From: Rhodanobacter sp.
Lineage (GTDB): Bacteria; Pseudomonadota; Gammaproteobacteria; Xanthomonadales; Rhodanobacteraceae
DNA length: 64,000 nucleotides
Reading direction: 5' to 3'
NCBI GenBank assembly: GCA_024711345.1
Contig: JANJTA010000038.1
Span: 1 to 64,000 of the forward strand
Shown: one piece after another, positions 17,638-26,735 of the stretch
Layout of the letters: every line of letters begins with the position of its first letter
Position numbering within the stretch: position 1 is the first letter of the stretch
Program-made: the position numbers and the translations under genes
Notes under the pieces: generated by a model
Told to the model about the DNA's origin: nothing
Databases searched by the model: none
Seen by the model: only the letters and a program-made list of their open reading frames with translations

Positions 17638-19755
17638 ATGCCGATATGCATGAAACATCACTGGTTGCGGACCGCCTGCATCGTGGCGGCGCTGCTTGGC
17701 CTGCCCGCGCCACCGTCGCTGGCTGACGCGCCGCCGGCAGAACGCCTGGCGCCGGGCAAGACCGTCACGCTCAATTTCGTCAATGCGGACATCGAGGGCG
17801 TGGTGAAGGTGATGGCGCAGATCACCGGCAAGAATTTCGTGATCGACCCGCGCGTCAAGGGCACCGTCAACATCATCTCGGCCCAGCCGGTGGCGAGCAC
17901 GGCCGTCTACGAGGTATTCCTGTCGGCGCTGCGGCTGCAGGGATTCACGGCCGTCGAGGACCGCGGCCTGGTCAAGATCCTGCCGGAAGCGGACGCCAAG
18001 CTGCACCGCAACGTCGCGACCAGCCGGCCCGGCGCCGACGACGGCATCCAGACCCGCGTGTTTACCCTGAGCCACCAGTCCGCGGTGCAGCTGGTGCCGA
18101 CGCTGCGCCCGCTGGTGGCGCCGAACAACACCATCACCGCCCTGCAAGGCAGCAACTCGCTGGTCGTCACCGACTACGCCAGCAATCTCGTGCGACTGGC
18201 GGGCATCATCGCGGCGATCGACCAGCCCGACGATGCCGGGCTGGCGATGATCACCCTGCGTTACGCCTCCGCGCTGGACACCGCGCGGATGATCGGCAAC
18301 CTGTTCGCGCCGGCGCCGCAGGCGGTGCAGACGTTGCAGGGAACCGACCCCGCCCAGCGCGTCGTGGTGACCGCCGATGCGCGTTCCAACAGCCTGCTGG
18401 TGCGCGCCGCCGACCCGGCGCGGCTGGCCCAGATCCGCCAGTTCGCGGCCATGCTGGACTCGCCGACCAGCGCCGCCGGCAACGTGCACGTGGTCTACCT
18501 GAAGAACGCCGAGGCGGTGAAGCTTGCCGACACCCTGCGCGGCATCTACTCGGGCGCCGTGGCGACGCCGGCCCAGGCCAGCGGGCAGGGCGCGCAGGCC
18601 GAAACACTCGCCTCGGGCGGCAGCGGTTTCGCCGGCGGCAGCGGGGCGCAGGCCGCGGCCGGCAGCGGCCTGTCGCCGGCAGCGGCCACTCCATCCTCAA
18701 CCGAACCTGCCGCCGCCATCACCCCGGGCATCATCCAGGCGGATGCCGCCACCAACGCGATCATCATCACCGCGCCCGACGCGGTCTACAACAATCTGCG
18801 TGCGGTGGTGGAGAAACTCGATGCCCGCCGCCTGCAGGTCTACGTCGAGGCGCTGATCGTCGAGCTCACCGCGAACAAGGCGGGCGAGTTCGGCATCCAG
18901 TGGCAGGATCTCGGCGGCATCGGGAAGGCGGGCACGCAGGTGTTCGGCGGCACCAATTTCGGCGGCGCCGGGCAGAACATCATCGGCATCGCGCAGAACC
19001 CGACCCGCATCGGTCCCGGACTGAACATCGGCACGATCCACGGCACGGTGACGGTCGGCGGCGTGCAGATCCTCAACCTGGGCCTGCTGGCGCGCGCGCT
19101 GGAGACGGACACCAGCGCCAACATCCTGTCGACGCCCACGCTGCTCACCCTCGACAACGAGGAAGCGAAGATCGTGGTGGGCCAGAACGTCCCGTTCATC
19201 ACCGGCCAGTACGCGGTGTCGGGCGCGGCGACCACGCCGTCGCCGTTCCAGACCATCGAGCGCAAGGACGTCGGGCTGACCCTGAAGATCCGCCCGCAGA
19301 TCTCCGAGGGCGGCGTGGTGCGGCTGCAGATCTACCAGGAAGTGTCGAGCGTGGCCGACAGCGCCAACCCCGCCGGGGTGATCACCAACACGCGCTCGAT
19401 CGAATCCACGGTACTGGTCAACGACGGCCAGATCGTCGTGCTGGGCGGGCTGATCCAGGACTCGATCAACGGCGGCGTGTCCAAGGTGCCCGTGTTGGGC
19501 AATCTGCCGCTGCTGGGCGGACTGTTCCGCTACGACAACCATTCGCGCAGCAAGACCAACCTGATGGTCTTCCTGCGCCCGACGATCCTGAGCGATGCGC
19601 AGCAGGCCGACGCGCTGACCAGCGAGCGCTACGACTACATCCGCGGGCGGCAGATCCATGCCGAGCCGGTACGCGGCGCGGCAGGGCGCAACGATCCGCC
19701 GCCGTTGCTGCCGGCGCTGCCGGATGCGCCGGCTCCCACCGGCCGCGGGCAGTGA
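17638..19755 (+). CDS. gspD: Type II secretion outer-membrane secretin GspD
   Basis: GspD forms the outer-membrane channel. The 705-residue precursor has a signal peptide ending near SLADA. The N0 domain follows ([19 protein letters not shown]), then N1-N3 repeats (for example [14 protein letters not shown]). A Gly/Ser/Ala-rich linker lies in N3 at about residues 318-360. The secretin domain ends near residue 650 and holds the [21 protein letters not shown] signature. The tail is Pro-rich. No lipobox is seen, so targeting probably depends on another factor. Starts at 17638 or 17650 are both possible. Confidence 0.96.
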   Translation: MPICMKHHWLRTACIVAALLGLPAPPSLADAPPAERLAPGKTVTLNFVNADIEGVVKVMAQITGKNFVIDPRVKGTVNIISAQPVASTAVYEVFLSALRLQGFTAVEDRGLVKILPEADAKLHRNVATSRPGADDGIQTRVFTLSHQSAVQLVPTLRPLVAPNNTITALQGSNSLVVTDYASNLVRLAGIIAAIDQPDDAGLAMITLRYASALDTARMIGNLFAPAPQAVQTLQGTDPAQRVVVTADARSNSLLVRAADPARLAQIRQFAAMLDSPTSAAGNVHVVYLKNAEAVKLADTLRGIYSGAVATPAQASGQGAQAETLASGGSGFAGGSGAQAAAGSGLSPAAATPSSTEPAAAITPGIIQADAATNAIIITAPDAVYNNLRAVVEKLDARRLQVYVEALIVELTANKAGEFGIQWQDLGGIGKAGTQVFGGTNFGGAGQNIIGIAQNPTRIGPGLNIGTIHGTVTVGGVQILNLGLLARALETDTSANILSTPTLLTLDNEEAKIVVGQNVPFITGQYAVSGAATTPSPFQTIERKDVGLTLKIRPQISEGGVVRLQIYQEVSSVADSANPAGVITNTRSIESTVLVNDGQIVVLGGLIQDSINGGVSKVPVLGNLPLLGGLFRYDNHSRSKTNLMVFLRPTILSDAQQADALTSERYDYIRGRQIHAEPVRGAAGRNDPPPLLPALPDAPAPTGRGQ

Positions 19756-19762
19756 GTTCTCC

Positions 19763-21238
19763 ATGCTGACCAAGCCGCCCGTGCCGTATGCCTTCGCCAA
19801 GGCCCATGGCGTGGTGGTCACCGGGCTGGCCGACGACGCGGCCGAAGTCGCCGTGCGCCATGGCGCCTCGGCCGATGCCCTGGCCGAGTTGCGGCGCACG
19901 CTGGGCGTACCCGTCCGTGCGCGGCGGGTCGGCGCCGCCGAGTTCGACGAACGCATCGCCACGCTGTACGGCGGCGCCGGCGAGGGGGCTGCTGCCCTGG
20001 CGGACGATCTGGCGCAGGATCTGGACCTGTCCCGCCTGCTGCAGGAGATTCCGCGGGTCGAGGACCTGCTGGACAGCCAGAACGACGCGCCGCTGATCCG
20101 CCTGATCAACGCGCTGTTGACCCAGGCGCTGCGCGAGGGCGCGTCGGACATCCACATCGAGCCGTTCGAGGCGCGTTCGGTGGTGCGCCTGCGCATCGAC
20201 GGCACGCTGCACGACCTGATCGAACCGGCGCGCGCGTTGCACACGGCGATCGTGTCGCGCGTGAAGATCATGGCGCAGCTCGACATCGCGGAGAAGCGCC
20301 TGCCGCAGGACGGGCGCATCGCCTTGCGCGCGGCCGGCAAGCCGATCGACGTACGCGTGTCGACGATTCCGACCGGGCACGGCGAACGCGTCGTGCTGCG
20401 CCTGCTGGACAAGCAGGCCGGGCGGCTGGACCTTTCGCGACTGGGCATGGCCCCGGCCACCCTCGCGCAGATGGATGCGCTGATCCACGAGCCGCACGGC
20501 ATCATCCTGATGACCGGCCCGACCGGTTCAGGGAAGACCACAACGCTGTACGCGGCGCTGTCGCGGCTGGATCCCAAGGCGCTCAACATCATGACCGTCG
20601 AGGATCCGGTCGAGTACGACCTCGACGGCATCAACCAGACGCAGACCAACAGCCGCATCGACATGACCTTCGCGCGGGCCTTGCGCACGATCCTGCGGCA
20701 GGACCCCGACGTGGTCATGATCGGCGAGATACGCGACCTGGAGAGCGCGCAGATCGCGATCCAGGCCAGCCTCACCGGCCATCTGGTGCTCAGCACGCTG
20801 CACACCAACGATGCGGTGAGCGCGGTCACCCGCCTGGTCGACATGGGCGTCGAGCCCTTCCTGCTGGCGTCCAGCCTGATCGGCATCGGCGCGCAGCGGC
20901 TGGTGCGCAAGCTGTGCACGGCGTGCCGCAGGCCGCTGGCGGCGGATGCCGCGCAGTTGCGCGCGCTGGGCCTGGCGCCTGCCGCTGGCCGTTTCCACGC
21001 GCCGCAGGGCTGTGCGGCCTGCAACCGTTCCGGCTACAAGGGACGTACCGGCATCTACGAGCTGCTCACCGTCGACGATGGCCTGCGCCGGCTCATCCAC
21101 GATCGCGCCGATGAACAGACGCTGCGCGAACAGGGCCGGGCGCGCGGCATGGGATCGCTGCGCGAGGACGGCCTGCGGCTGGCCGCCGAAGGCACGGTGA
21201 GCCTCGAGGAAGTGCTGCGCGTCACCCGGGCGCGCTGA
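19763..21238 (+). CDS. gspE: Type II secretion ATPase GspE
   Basis: The cytoplasmic traffic ATPase that powers pseudopilus assembly (491 residues). After an N-terminal GspL-binding domain come Walker A (GPTGSGKTT, about 252-260), the Asp box ([17 protein letters not shown]), Walker B ([12 protein letters not shown], about 314-325) and the His box (LSTLHTNDA). The zinc-binding tetracysteine loop (C385, C388, C417, C420) is complete, as in bona fide GspE. The gene starts seven bases after the gspD stop. Confidence 0.97.
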   Translation: MLTKPPVPYAFAKAHGVVVTGLADDAAEVAVRHGASADALAELRRTLGVPVRARRVGAAEFDERIATLYGGAGEGAAALADDLAQDLDLSRLLQEIPRVEDLLDSQNDAPLIRLINALLTQALREGASDIHIEPFEARSVVRLRIDGTLHDLIEPARALHTAIVSRVKIMAQLDIAEKRLPQDGRIALRAAGKPIDVRVSTIPTGHGERVVLRLLDKQAGRLDLSRLGMAPATLAQMDALIHEPHGIILMTGPTGSGKTTTLYAALSRLDPKALNIMTVEDPVEYDLDGINQTQTNSRIDMTFARALRTILRQDPDVVMIGEIRDLESAQIAIQASLTGHLVLSTLHTNDAVSAVTRLVDMGVEPFLLASSLIGIGAQRLVRKLCTACRRPLAADAAQLRALGLAPAAGRFHAPQGCAACNRSGYKGRTGIYELLTVDDGLRRLIHDRADEQTLREQGRARGMGSLREDGLRLAAEGTVSLEEVLRVTRAR

Positions 21239-21242
21239 GGCG

Positions 21243-22448
21243 ATGGAAGCGTTCCGCTACGAGGCACTCGACGGCGGCGGGCGCACCCGGTCCGGCCTGC
21301 TGCAGGCGGATTCGCCGCGCCAGGCGCGCGCCCGGTTGCGCAGTCAGGGCCTGTATCCGGAGCGTGTCGATCGGGTCCGCAGCCGCGAGCGCGCGAGGCA
21401 ATTCTGGTCGCGCGGCATTCCCGCGGCCGAGCTGAGCCTGCTGACTCGCCAGCTGGCGACGCTGCTCGCCTCCGGCCTGACGATGGAGCATGCGCTAGGC
21501 GCCTTGATCGAGGAGGTCTCGGCGCCGAGGACGCGCGAGGTGCTGGGCGGCGTCAAGTCGGAAGTCACTGCCGGACTGTCACTGGCCGCGGCGCTGGGCA
21601 TCTATGGCCGCCACTTTCCCGACTACTACCGGGCGCTGGTGCGCGGCGGCGAGGAGTCGGGGGCCCTGCCCAGCGTGCTGCAGCACCTGGCCGACTACCT
21701 GGATGCGCGCCAGGCGCTGCACCAGAAGACCAGCCTCGCGCTGCTGTACCCGGCGCTGGTCACCTTCGTGGCCATCTGCGTGGTGACCGGCCTGCTGGTC
21801 TACGTGGTGCCGCAGATCGTGCAGGTGTTCCAGCAGTCGAGGCAGCATCTGCCGCTGCTTACCCGCTCGCTGATCGCGGTTTCCGACTTCCTGCGTGCTG
21901 CCGGGGCCTATCTCGTCGCTGCCGGCGTCGGCGCCGGGTTCGCTGCGCGCATCGCGCTCCGGCGCGAGCATGTCCGGCGCCGTTGGCATGCGTTCGTGCT
22001 GCGCCTGCCGTGGCTCGGGCCGGTCGTGCGCGGCCTGAATACCTCGCGCTTTGCCAGCACGCTGGCCATCCTGGTCGGCGGCGGCGTGCCGCTGTTGGCG
22101 GCGCTCGGGCACGGCGCCAACGCGATGTCCAACCTGGCCATGCAGGGCGGCATCAAGGCTGCCGTCGAGCGCGTGCGCGAGGGCGAAACGCTGGCTCGCG
22201 CGCTGGCGGCGACGCGGATCTTTCCGCCGTTGATGCTGCACCTGGTCGGCAGCGGGGAAGCGAGCGGCAAGCTGGAACCCATGCTCGAACGCGCTGCGCA
22301 GCTCGAGACGCAGACGCTCGAACGGCGCCTGGCGGTGCTGCTGACCCTGCTCGAACCGGTGATGATCCTGGTCATGGGCGCAGTGGTGCTGGTGATCGTC
22401 ATGGCCATCCTGCTGCCGATCATGGAGATCAACCAGCTGGTGCGTTGA
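21243..22448 (+). CDS. gspF: Type II secretion platform protein GspF
   Basis: The polytopic core of the inner-membrane platform, 401 residues with two repeated T2SF domains. The motifs LLTRQLATLLASGLTMEHALG near residue 65 and LNTSRFASTLAILVGGGVPLL near residue 265 mark the two halves. Three membrane segments lie near residues 165-195, 215-240 and 370-390. It starts four bases after the gspE stop and is the last gene of the operon, convergent with phaB. Confidence 0.96.
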   Translation: MEAFRYEALDGGGRTRSGLLQADSPRQARARLRSQGLYPERVDRVRSRERARQFWSRGIPAAELSLLTRQLATLLASGLTMEHALGALIEEVSAPRTREVLGGVKSEVTAGLSLAAALGIYGRHFPDYYRALVRGGEESGALPSVLQHLADYLDARQALHQKTSLALLYPALVTFVAICVVTGLLVYVVPQIVQVFQQSRQHLPLLTRSLIAVSDFLRAAGAYLVAAGVGAGFAARIALRREHVRRRWHAFVLRLPWLGPVVRGLNTSRFASTLAILVGGGVPLLAALGHGANAMSNLAMQGGIKAAVERVREGETLARALAATRIFPPLMLHLVGSGEASGKLEPMLERAAQLETQTLERRLAVLLTLLEPVMILVMGAVVLVIVMAILLPIMEINQLVR

Positions 22449-22488
22449 TGCCTGCGCCGCTCGAATGGAAGGCGTCCGGCCGCTTCGC

Positions 22489-23274
22489 TCAGAAGCTCAT
22501 GAAGTAGCCGCCGTTCACCGGCAGGTTGGCGCCGGTGATGTAGCCGGCGTCGTCGGCGGCGAGGAAGGCCACGGCGCGGGCGATGTCGGCGGGCGAGCCG
22601 AGCCGGCCCACCGGAATGCCGGCGATGATCTGCGCGCGGATCTCGTCCGGCACGGCGGCCACCATCGGGGTGTCGCAATAGCCGGGCGAGACGGTGTTGA
22701 CGGTGACGCCCTTGCGCGCGGTCTCGCGCGCCAGCGCCATGCTGAAGCCGTGCACGCCAGCCTTGGCGGCGGAGTAATTGGTCTGGCCGAACTGGCCGGT
22801 CTGGCCGTTCACCGAGCTGATGTTGACGATGCGCCCGAAGCCGCGCGCGCTCATGCCCTCGACTACCTGGCGGCACATGTTGAACACGCCGTCCAGGTTC
22901 ACCCGCAGCAGTTCGTGCCACTGCTGCGGGGTCATCTTGCGCAGGCTGGCGTCGCGGGTGATGCCGGCGGCATTGACCAGGATGTCGACGCCGCCATGCT
23001 GCTGCTCGATGCGCTCGATCAGTTGCCGGCAGCCGTCGAAGTCGCTGACGTCGGCCGGCTCGAACGCGATGGCGCCGTCACAGCCGGCGACCTCGTCGTG
23101 GAACGCGGCCACGCGCTCGGCGCGCGATGCCAGATCCAGCGCGATCACCCGGCGTCCGGCGCGGGCCAGCTGGCGGCAGATTTCGGTGCCGAGCCCGCCG
23201 ATGCCGCCGGTGACCAGGGCGAGGCGGGAAGAAGGGGCGGGGCGAGTCGGGTTCGGAGTCATCGGTGCGCTCAT
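22489..23274 (-). CDS. phaB: Acetoacetyl-CoA reductase (SDR family)
   Basis: An NAD(P)H-dependent short-chain dehydrogenase that reduces acetoacetyl-CoA to (R)-3-hydroxybutyryl-CoA for polyhydroxybutyrate synthesis. The 261-residue protein has the cofactor motif VTGGIGGLGTEI, the NAAGIT segment, the catalytic Ser in NISSVNGQTGQFGQ and YSAAK. The sequence SVNGQTGQFGQTNYSAAKAG is typical of PhaB and separates it from FabG. Starts at 23274 and 23262 are possible; neither has a strong ribosome site. The adjacent phaR supports the role. No PHB synthase or thiolase is in the window. Confidence 0.9.
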   Translation of the reverse strand: MSAPMTPNPTRPAPSSRLALVTGGIGGLGTEICRQLARAGRRVIALDLASRAERVAAFHDEVAGCDGAIAFEPADVSDFDGCRQLIERIEQQHGGVDILVNAAGITRDASLRKMTPQQWHELLRVNLDGVFNMCRQVVEGMSARGFGRIVNISSVNGQTGQFGQTNYSAAKAGVHGFSMALARETARKGVTVNTVSPGYCDTPMVAAVPDEIRAQIIAGIPVGRLGSPADIARAVAFLAADDAGYITGANLPVNGGYFMSF

Positions 23275-23361
23275 GCCGCAGGGCAGCACGTGCTGTGCTG
23301 CAGCGATCGGAAGGGGCAAACGAACGGCGCGCCGAAGCGCGCCGTGGGAGTCAGCTCGGCC

Positions 23362-23859
23362 TCAGCCGGATTTCTTGCCGCTGCGGCCGGGCGCCGCCGG
23401 GGTCGGCATGACCTTGGCGGCGGTATCCATCAGCCCCCGCTGCAACGCCTGGAACGCGGCGAGGTTGCGTTCGGTGAGGTCGTTCAGCGTGTTCCAGGGG
23501 GTTTGCCCCATCAGGCTGTTGAGCTGGCTGCGGAACTGGTTCTGCTGGTCGAGGAAGACCTGCAGGCTGCGCTCCAGGTAAGGGCCCATGAAGCCCTGCA
23601 GCGAATCGCCGTAGAAGCGGATGATCTGGCTGAGCAACTGCGGCGACAGCATCGGCTGCCCCTTGTCCTCGTGCTCGGAGATGATCTGCAGCAGCACCGA
23701 ACGGGTCAGGTCCTCGCCGGTCTTGGCGTCGCGGACCTCGAAGTCCTCGTTGTCCAGGACCAGCTGGCGGACTTCCTCCAGCGTGATGTAGCTGGAGATC
23801 TCCGTGTCGTACAGACGCCGGTTCGGATACTTCTTGATGGTTCGTTTTGTTTGTGCCAT
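23362..23859 (-). CDS. phaR: Polyhydroxyalkanoate synthesis regulator PhaR
   Basis: A 165-residue DNA- and PHB-binding repressor that senses polymer granules and controls phasin and other pha genes. The N-terminal PHB/PHA accumulation regulator domain is clear (KKYPNRRLYDTEISSYITLE), followed by a PHB_acc helix region (SQIIRFYGDSLQGFMGPYLE) and a basic tail. It lies upstream of phaB on the same strand with an 87-base gap, so the two may be co-transcribed. Confidence 0.95.
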   Translation of the reverse strand: MAQTKRTIKKYPNRRLYDTEISSYITLEEVRQLVLDNEDFEVRDAKTGEDLTRSVLLQIISEHEDKGQPMLSPQLLSQIIRFYGDSLQGFMGPYLERSLQVFLDQQNQFRSQLNSLMGQTPWNTLNDLTERNLAAFQALQRGLMDTAAKVMPTPAAPGRSGKKSG

Positions 23860-23952
23860 GCGGCGAACGCTAGCAGAAGATATTGCGCCGCACCAGCCGA
23901 TGGGCGTTTTTCATGCTGCGGTCGCGCGCCGCAGCATTTCCGGGGCAGGCCC

Positions 23953-25518
23953 TCAATGACCGACCGCGCCGCCGGCGCTGCCGAACGGCGGCCGGGCGAA
24001 CCACAGCACCGGGATCAGCAGCACGAACAGGATCGCGCAGGCCCAGAACACGTCGTTCACCGCCAGGGTCAGCGCCTCGCGCGTCAGCAGCTGGTCGATC
24101 AGGCCCAGGCTTTGCGTGTGCGACAGCCCGCCGTGGGTCAGCTGGCCGACGAACCCGGTGGCGGCTGGATGGCCGGGGCTGACGTACTCGGTGAGGCTGG
24201 CGTGGTGCGAATCGCCGCGGTGCTGCCACAGCGTCACCATGATGGCGGTGGACACGCTGGAGCCGATCGTGCGGCAGAAGTTGGCCAGGCCCGAGGCGCT
24301 GGCGATCTGGTCCACCGGCAGGCCGGACAGGTAGACCTGGTTCAGTGGAATGAAGAAGCACGGAATGGCCAGGCCCATCACGAAGCGCGGCACCACCAGG
24401 GCGGCAAACGAGGCGGAGCTGTCGAAGGTGGAGAACCAGTACGCGGTGCCGGCGAAGACCAGGAACGCGAACGTGACCACCGCCCGCAGGTCCAGCCGGT
24501 GCATGTTCTTGCCCAGCACCGGCGCGATCAGGAACGCCAGCACGCCCACCGGCGCGGTGGCCAGGCCGGCCCAGGTGGCGGTGTAGCCCAGGGTGATCTG
24601 CAGCCACAGCGGGAACACCACGTTGATGCCGAAGAAGGCGAACATGCCCAGCGACAGGCTGACCACGCCGACGGTGAAGTTGCGTTCCCTGAACAACGAC
24701 AGATCCACCACCGGATGCTTTGCGTGCAGCTCCCACACGATCAGGAAGGTGAGGCAGACCAGTGCGGTGAGGCCCAGCACCAGGATCATCGGCGAGGCGA
24801 ACCAGTCGTGATCGTTGCCGTTGTCCAGCATGAACTGCAGCGCGCCCACGCCGACCACCAGCAGGGCCAGCCCGACCATGTCGATCGGCGCCTTGAAGGT
24901 CTTCGTCTCGCGCTTGCGCAGCAGCGCCCAGGTGACCACCGCCGCGCCCAGCCCCACCGGCAGGTTGATGTAGAAGATCCACGGCCAGGAGAAATTGTCG
25001 GTCAGCCAGCCCCCCAGGATCGGCCCGAAGATCGGCGCCACCACCACGGTCATCGCCCACAGCGCCAGCGCGATGCCCTGTTTTTCCTTCGGGTAGTTCG
25101 ACAGCAGCAGGGTCAGCGACAGCGCCACCATCGGGCCGGAGCCGGCGCCCTGCAGCAGGCGGCCGATCACCAGCAGCGGCATGCTGGTAGCCAGGCCGCA
25201 CAGCATCGAGAACGCCACGAACATCAGCACCGAGCCGACGAAGGTCTTCACCTCGCCGAAGCGGCGCGCCAGCCAGCCGGTGAGCGGCTGCATGATCGCG
25301 CTGGCCAGCGCGTAGGAGCTGATCGTCCAGGTGCCCTCGCTGGGGCTCACGCCGAGGCTGCCGGCGATGTGCGGCACGGCGACGTTGACGATGGTCATGT
25401 CCAGCACTTCCATGAAGGTGCTGAACGCGACGGCGATGGTGAGCAGCGCCAGCGGGCCGCCGCGCAGCGGCTTCGGCGGGGCGGCTCCGACGGTGGCGTC
25501 GTTCGGCGTGGCGGCCAT
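23953..25518 (-). CDS. emrB: EmrB-type multidrug efflux MFS transporter (DHA2 family)
   Basis: A 521-residue inner-membrane proton-coupled exporter with 14 predicted membrane helices. Family signs are the N-terminal VAFSTFMEVLDMTIVNVAVPHI segment and motif C-like GPMVALSLTLLL/GPILGGWLTDNFSW. It is the last gene of a marR-OMF-emrA-emrB operon and starts eight bases after emrA. With EmrA and the outer-membrane factor it should form a channel from cytoplasm to outside. Substrates cannot be read from sequence, though the family exports hydrophobic drugs and uncouplers. Confidence 0.93.
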   Translation of the reverse strand: MAATPNDATVGAAPPKPLRGGPLALLTIAVAFSTFMEVLDMTIVNVAVPHIAGSLGVSPSEGTWTISSYALASAIMQPLTGWLARRFGEVKTFVGSVLMFVAFSMLCGLATSMPLLVIGRLLQGAGSGPMVALSLTLLLSNYPKEKQGIALALWAMTVVVAPIFGPILGGWLTDNFSWPWIFYINLPVGLGAAVVTWALLRKRETKTFKAPIDMVGLALLVVGVGALQFMLDNGNDHDWFASPMILVLGLTALVCLTFLIVWELHAKHPVVDLSLFRERNFTVGVVSLSLGMFAFFGINVVFPLWLQITLGYTATWAGLATAPVGVLAFLIAPVLGKNMHRLDLRAVVTFAFLVFAGTAYWFSTFDSSASFAALVVPRFVMGLAIPCFFIPLNQVYLSGLPVDQIASASGLANFCRTIGSSVSTAIMVTLWQHRGDSHHASLTEYVSPGHPAATGFVGQLTHGGLSHTQSLGLIDQLLTREALTLAVNDVFWACAILFVLLIPVLWFARPPFGSAGGAVGH

Positions 25519-25526
25519 GCGCAGGC

Positions 25527-26735
25527 TCAGTTCGCGGCAGCGTGGCGGGGCAGGTTGGCGCGGATGATCCGTTCTGCTTCCGCGTCGGCCTGGCTGGCCA
25601 TCTGGTCGTAGACATTGGTCTGCGCCACCGGCTGCTGCGTCGGCGCGCTGGCCAGCACGCGGCCCTGGTCATGGCGGATGTCGACGGTGACGTCGGTGGA
25701 CAGGCCGATGCGCAGCGGATGCTTGTCCAGTTCCCGGTTGTCCAGCGCAATGCGCACCGGCACGCGCTGCACCACCTTGATCCAGTTGCCGGTGGCGTTC
25801 TGCGCCGGCAGCAGCGAGAACACGCTGCCGGTGCCGGCGCCCAGGCCGACCACCTTGCCGTGGTAGACGGCGTCGCTGCCGTACAGATCGGAGACGACCT
25901 TCGCCGGCTGGCCGATGCGGATGTGGCGCAGCTGGCCTTCCTTGAAGTTGGCGTCGATCCACAGATCATGCAGCGGCACCACGGTCATCAGCTGCTGGCC
26001 CGGTTGCACGCTGTTGCCCAGCTGCACGCTGCGTTCGGCCACGTAACCGGATACCGGCGCGTAGATCGCGTTGCGCTGCGCGGCGACCCAGGCGGCGCGG
26101 AAGTTCGCGCGGGCCTGCAGCACCACCGGGTTGTCCGCCACGTCGGTGCCCTCGATCGCCGCATGCGCGGCGGCGGACTGCGCCTCGGCGGCGTTCACCG
26201 CGGCGCGCGCCTGCTCCACGCCGTCGCGCAGGTGCTGCACGATCTCCGGCGACTCGGCCTGCGCGGCGATCAACGGCAGCCGGCGCTTGAGATCCGCCTC
26301 GGCCTTCTTCAGATCGAGTTTCGCGGCGGCGACCTGGGCATCGGCGCTGGTCGCCGTGCTGGTCTGCTGGCGCACGCCGCGCACGGCCTGGGCCAGTGCG
26401 CTGCGCGCCTGCGCCAGGCGGGTGTCGGCGTCGGTGCTGTCCAGCTTCACCAGCACCTGGCCGGCCTCGACGCGCTGGGTGTCGTCGGCGAGGATCGCCA
26501 CCACGGTGCCCGGCACCTGCGCCGAGATCGCCACCTGGTTGCCGCCGACGTAGGCGTTGTCGGTCTTCTCGCGGGTGGAGAACACGAAGAACCACAGCAG
26601 GAACCAGGCCAGCGCGGCGAACACGAAGATGCCGGTCACCACCAGCAACGAGCGGCGGCGCTTGGCCGGATCCTTCGCGGCCATGCCGCTGTCGTTGGTG
26701 TCGGCGGAGGTCTTGGTGGATTCAGTGGCGCTCAT
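25527..26735 (-). CDS. emrA: EmrA-type periplasmic adaptor (HlyD family)
   Basis: The membrane-fusion protein of the efflux system, 402 residues. A cytoplasmic N-terminus and one membrane helix (about residues 28-50) come before the lipoyl half-motifs (KTDNAYVGGNQVAISAQVPG and APVSGYVAERSVQLGNSVQPG). A long alpha-helical hairpin (about 95-215) and a beta-barrel domain complete it. The ATG at 26735 lies inside the end of the outer-membrane factor gene (14-base overlap). An in-frame start 42 bases upstream would add a Pro-rich tail that looks non-native. Confidence 0.93.
   Translation of the reverse strand: MSATESTKTSADTNDSGMAAKDPAKRRRSLLVVTGIFVFAALAWFLLWFFVFSTREKTDNAYVGGNQVAISAQVPGTVVAILADDTQRVEAGQVLVKLDSTDADTRLAQARSALAQAVRGVRQQTSTATSADAQVAAAKLDLKKAEADLKRRLPLIAAQAESPEIVQHLRDGVEQARAAVNAAEAQSAAAHAAIEGTDVADNPVVLQARANFRAAWVAAQRNAIYAPVSGYVAERSVQLGNSVQPGQQLMTVVPLHDLWIDANFKEGQLRHIRIGQPAKVVSDLYGSDAVYHGKVVGLGAGTGSVFSLLPAQNATGNWIKVVQRVPVRIALDNRELDKHPLRIGLSTDVTVDIRHDQGRVLASAPTQQPVAQTNVYDQMASQADAEAERIIRANLPRHAAAN

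Noticed and set aside
22465-25611. A 1048-residue open frame on the plus strand opposite phaB, phaR and emrB
   Set aside because: It is the high-GC mirror of confidently identified minus-strand genes, and is rich in Arg, His, Gln and Gly with no domain.
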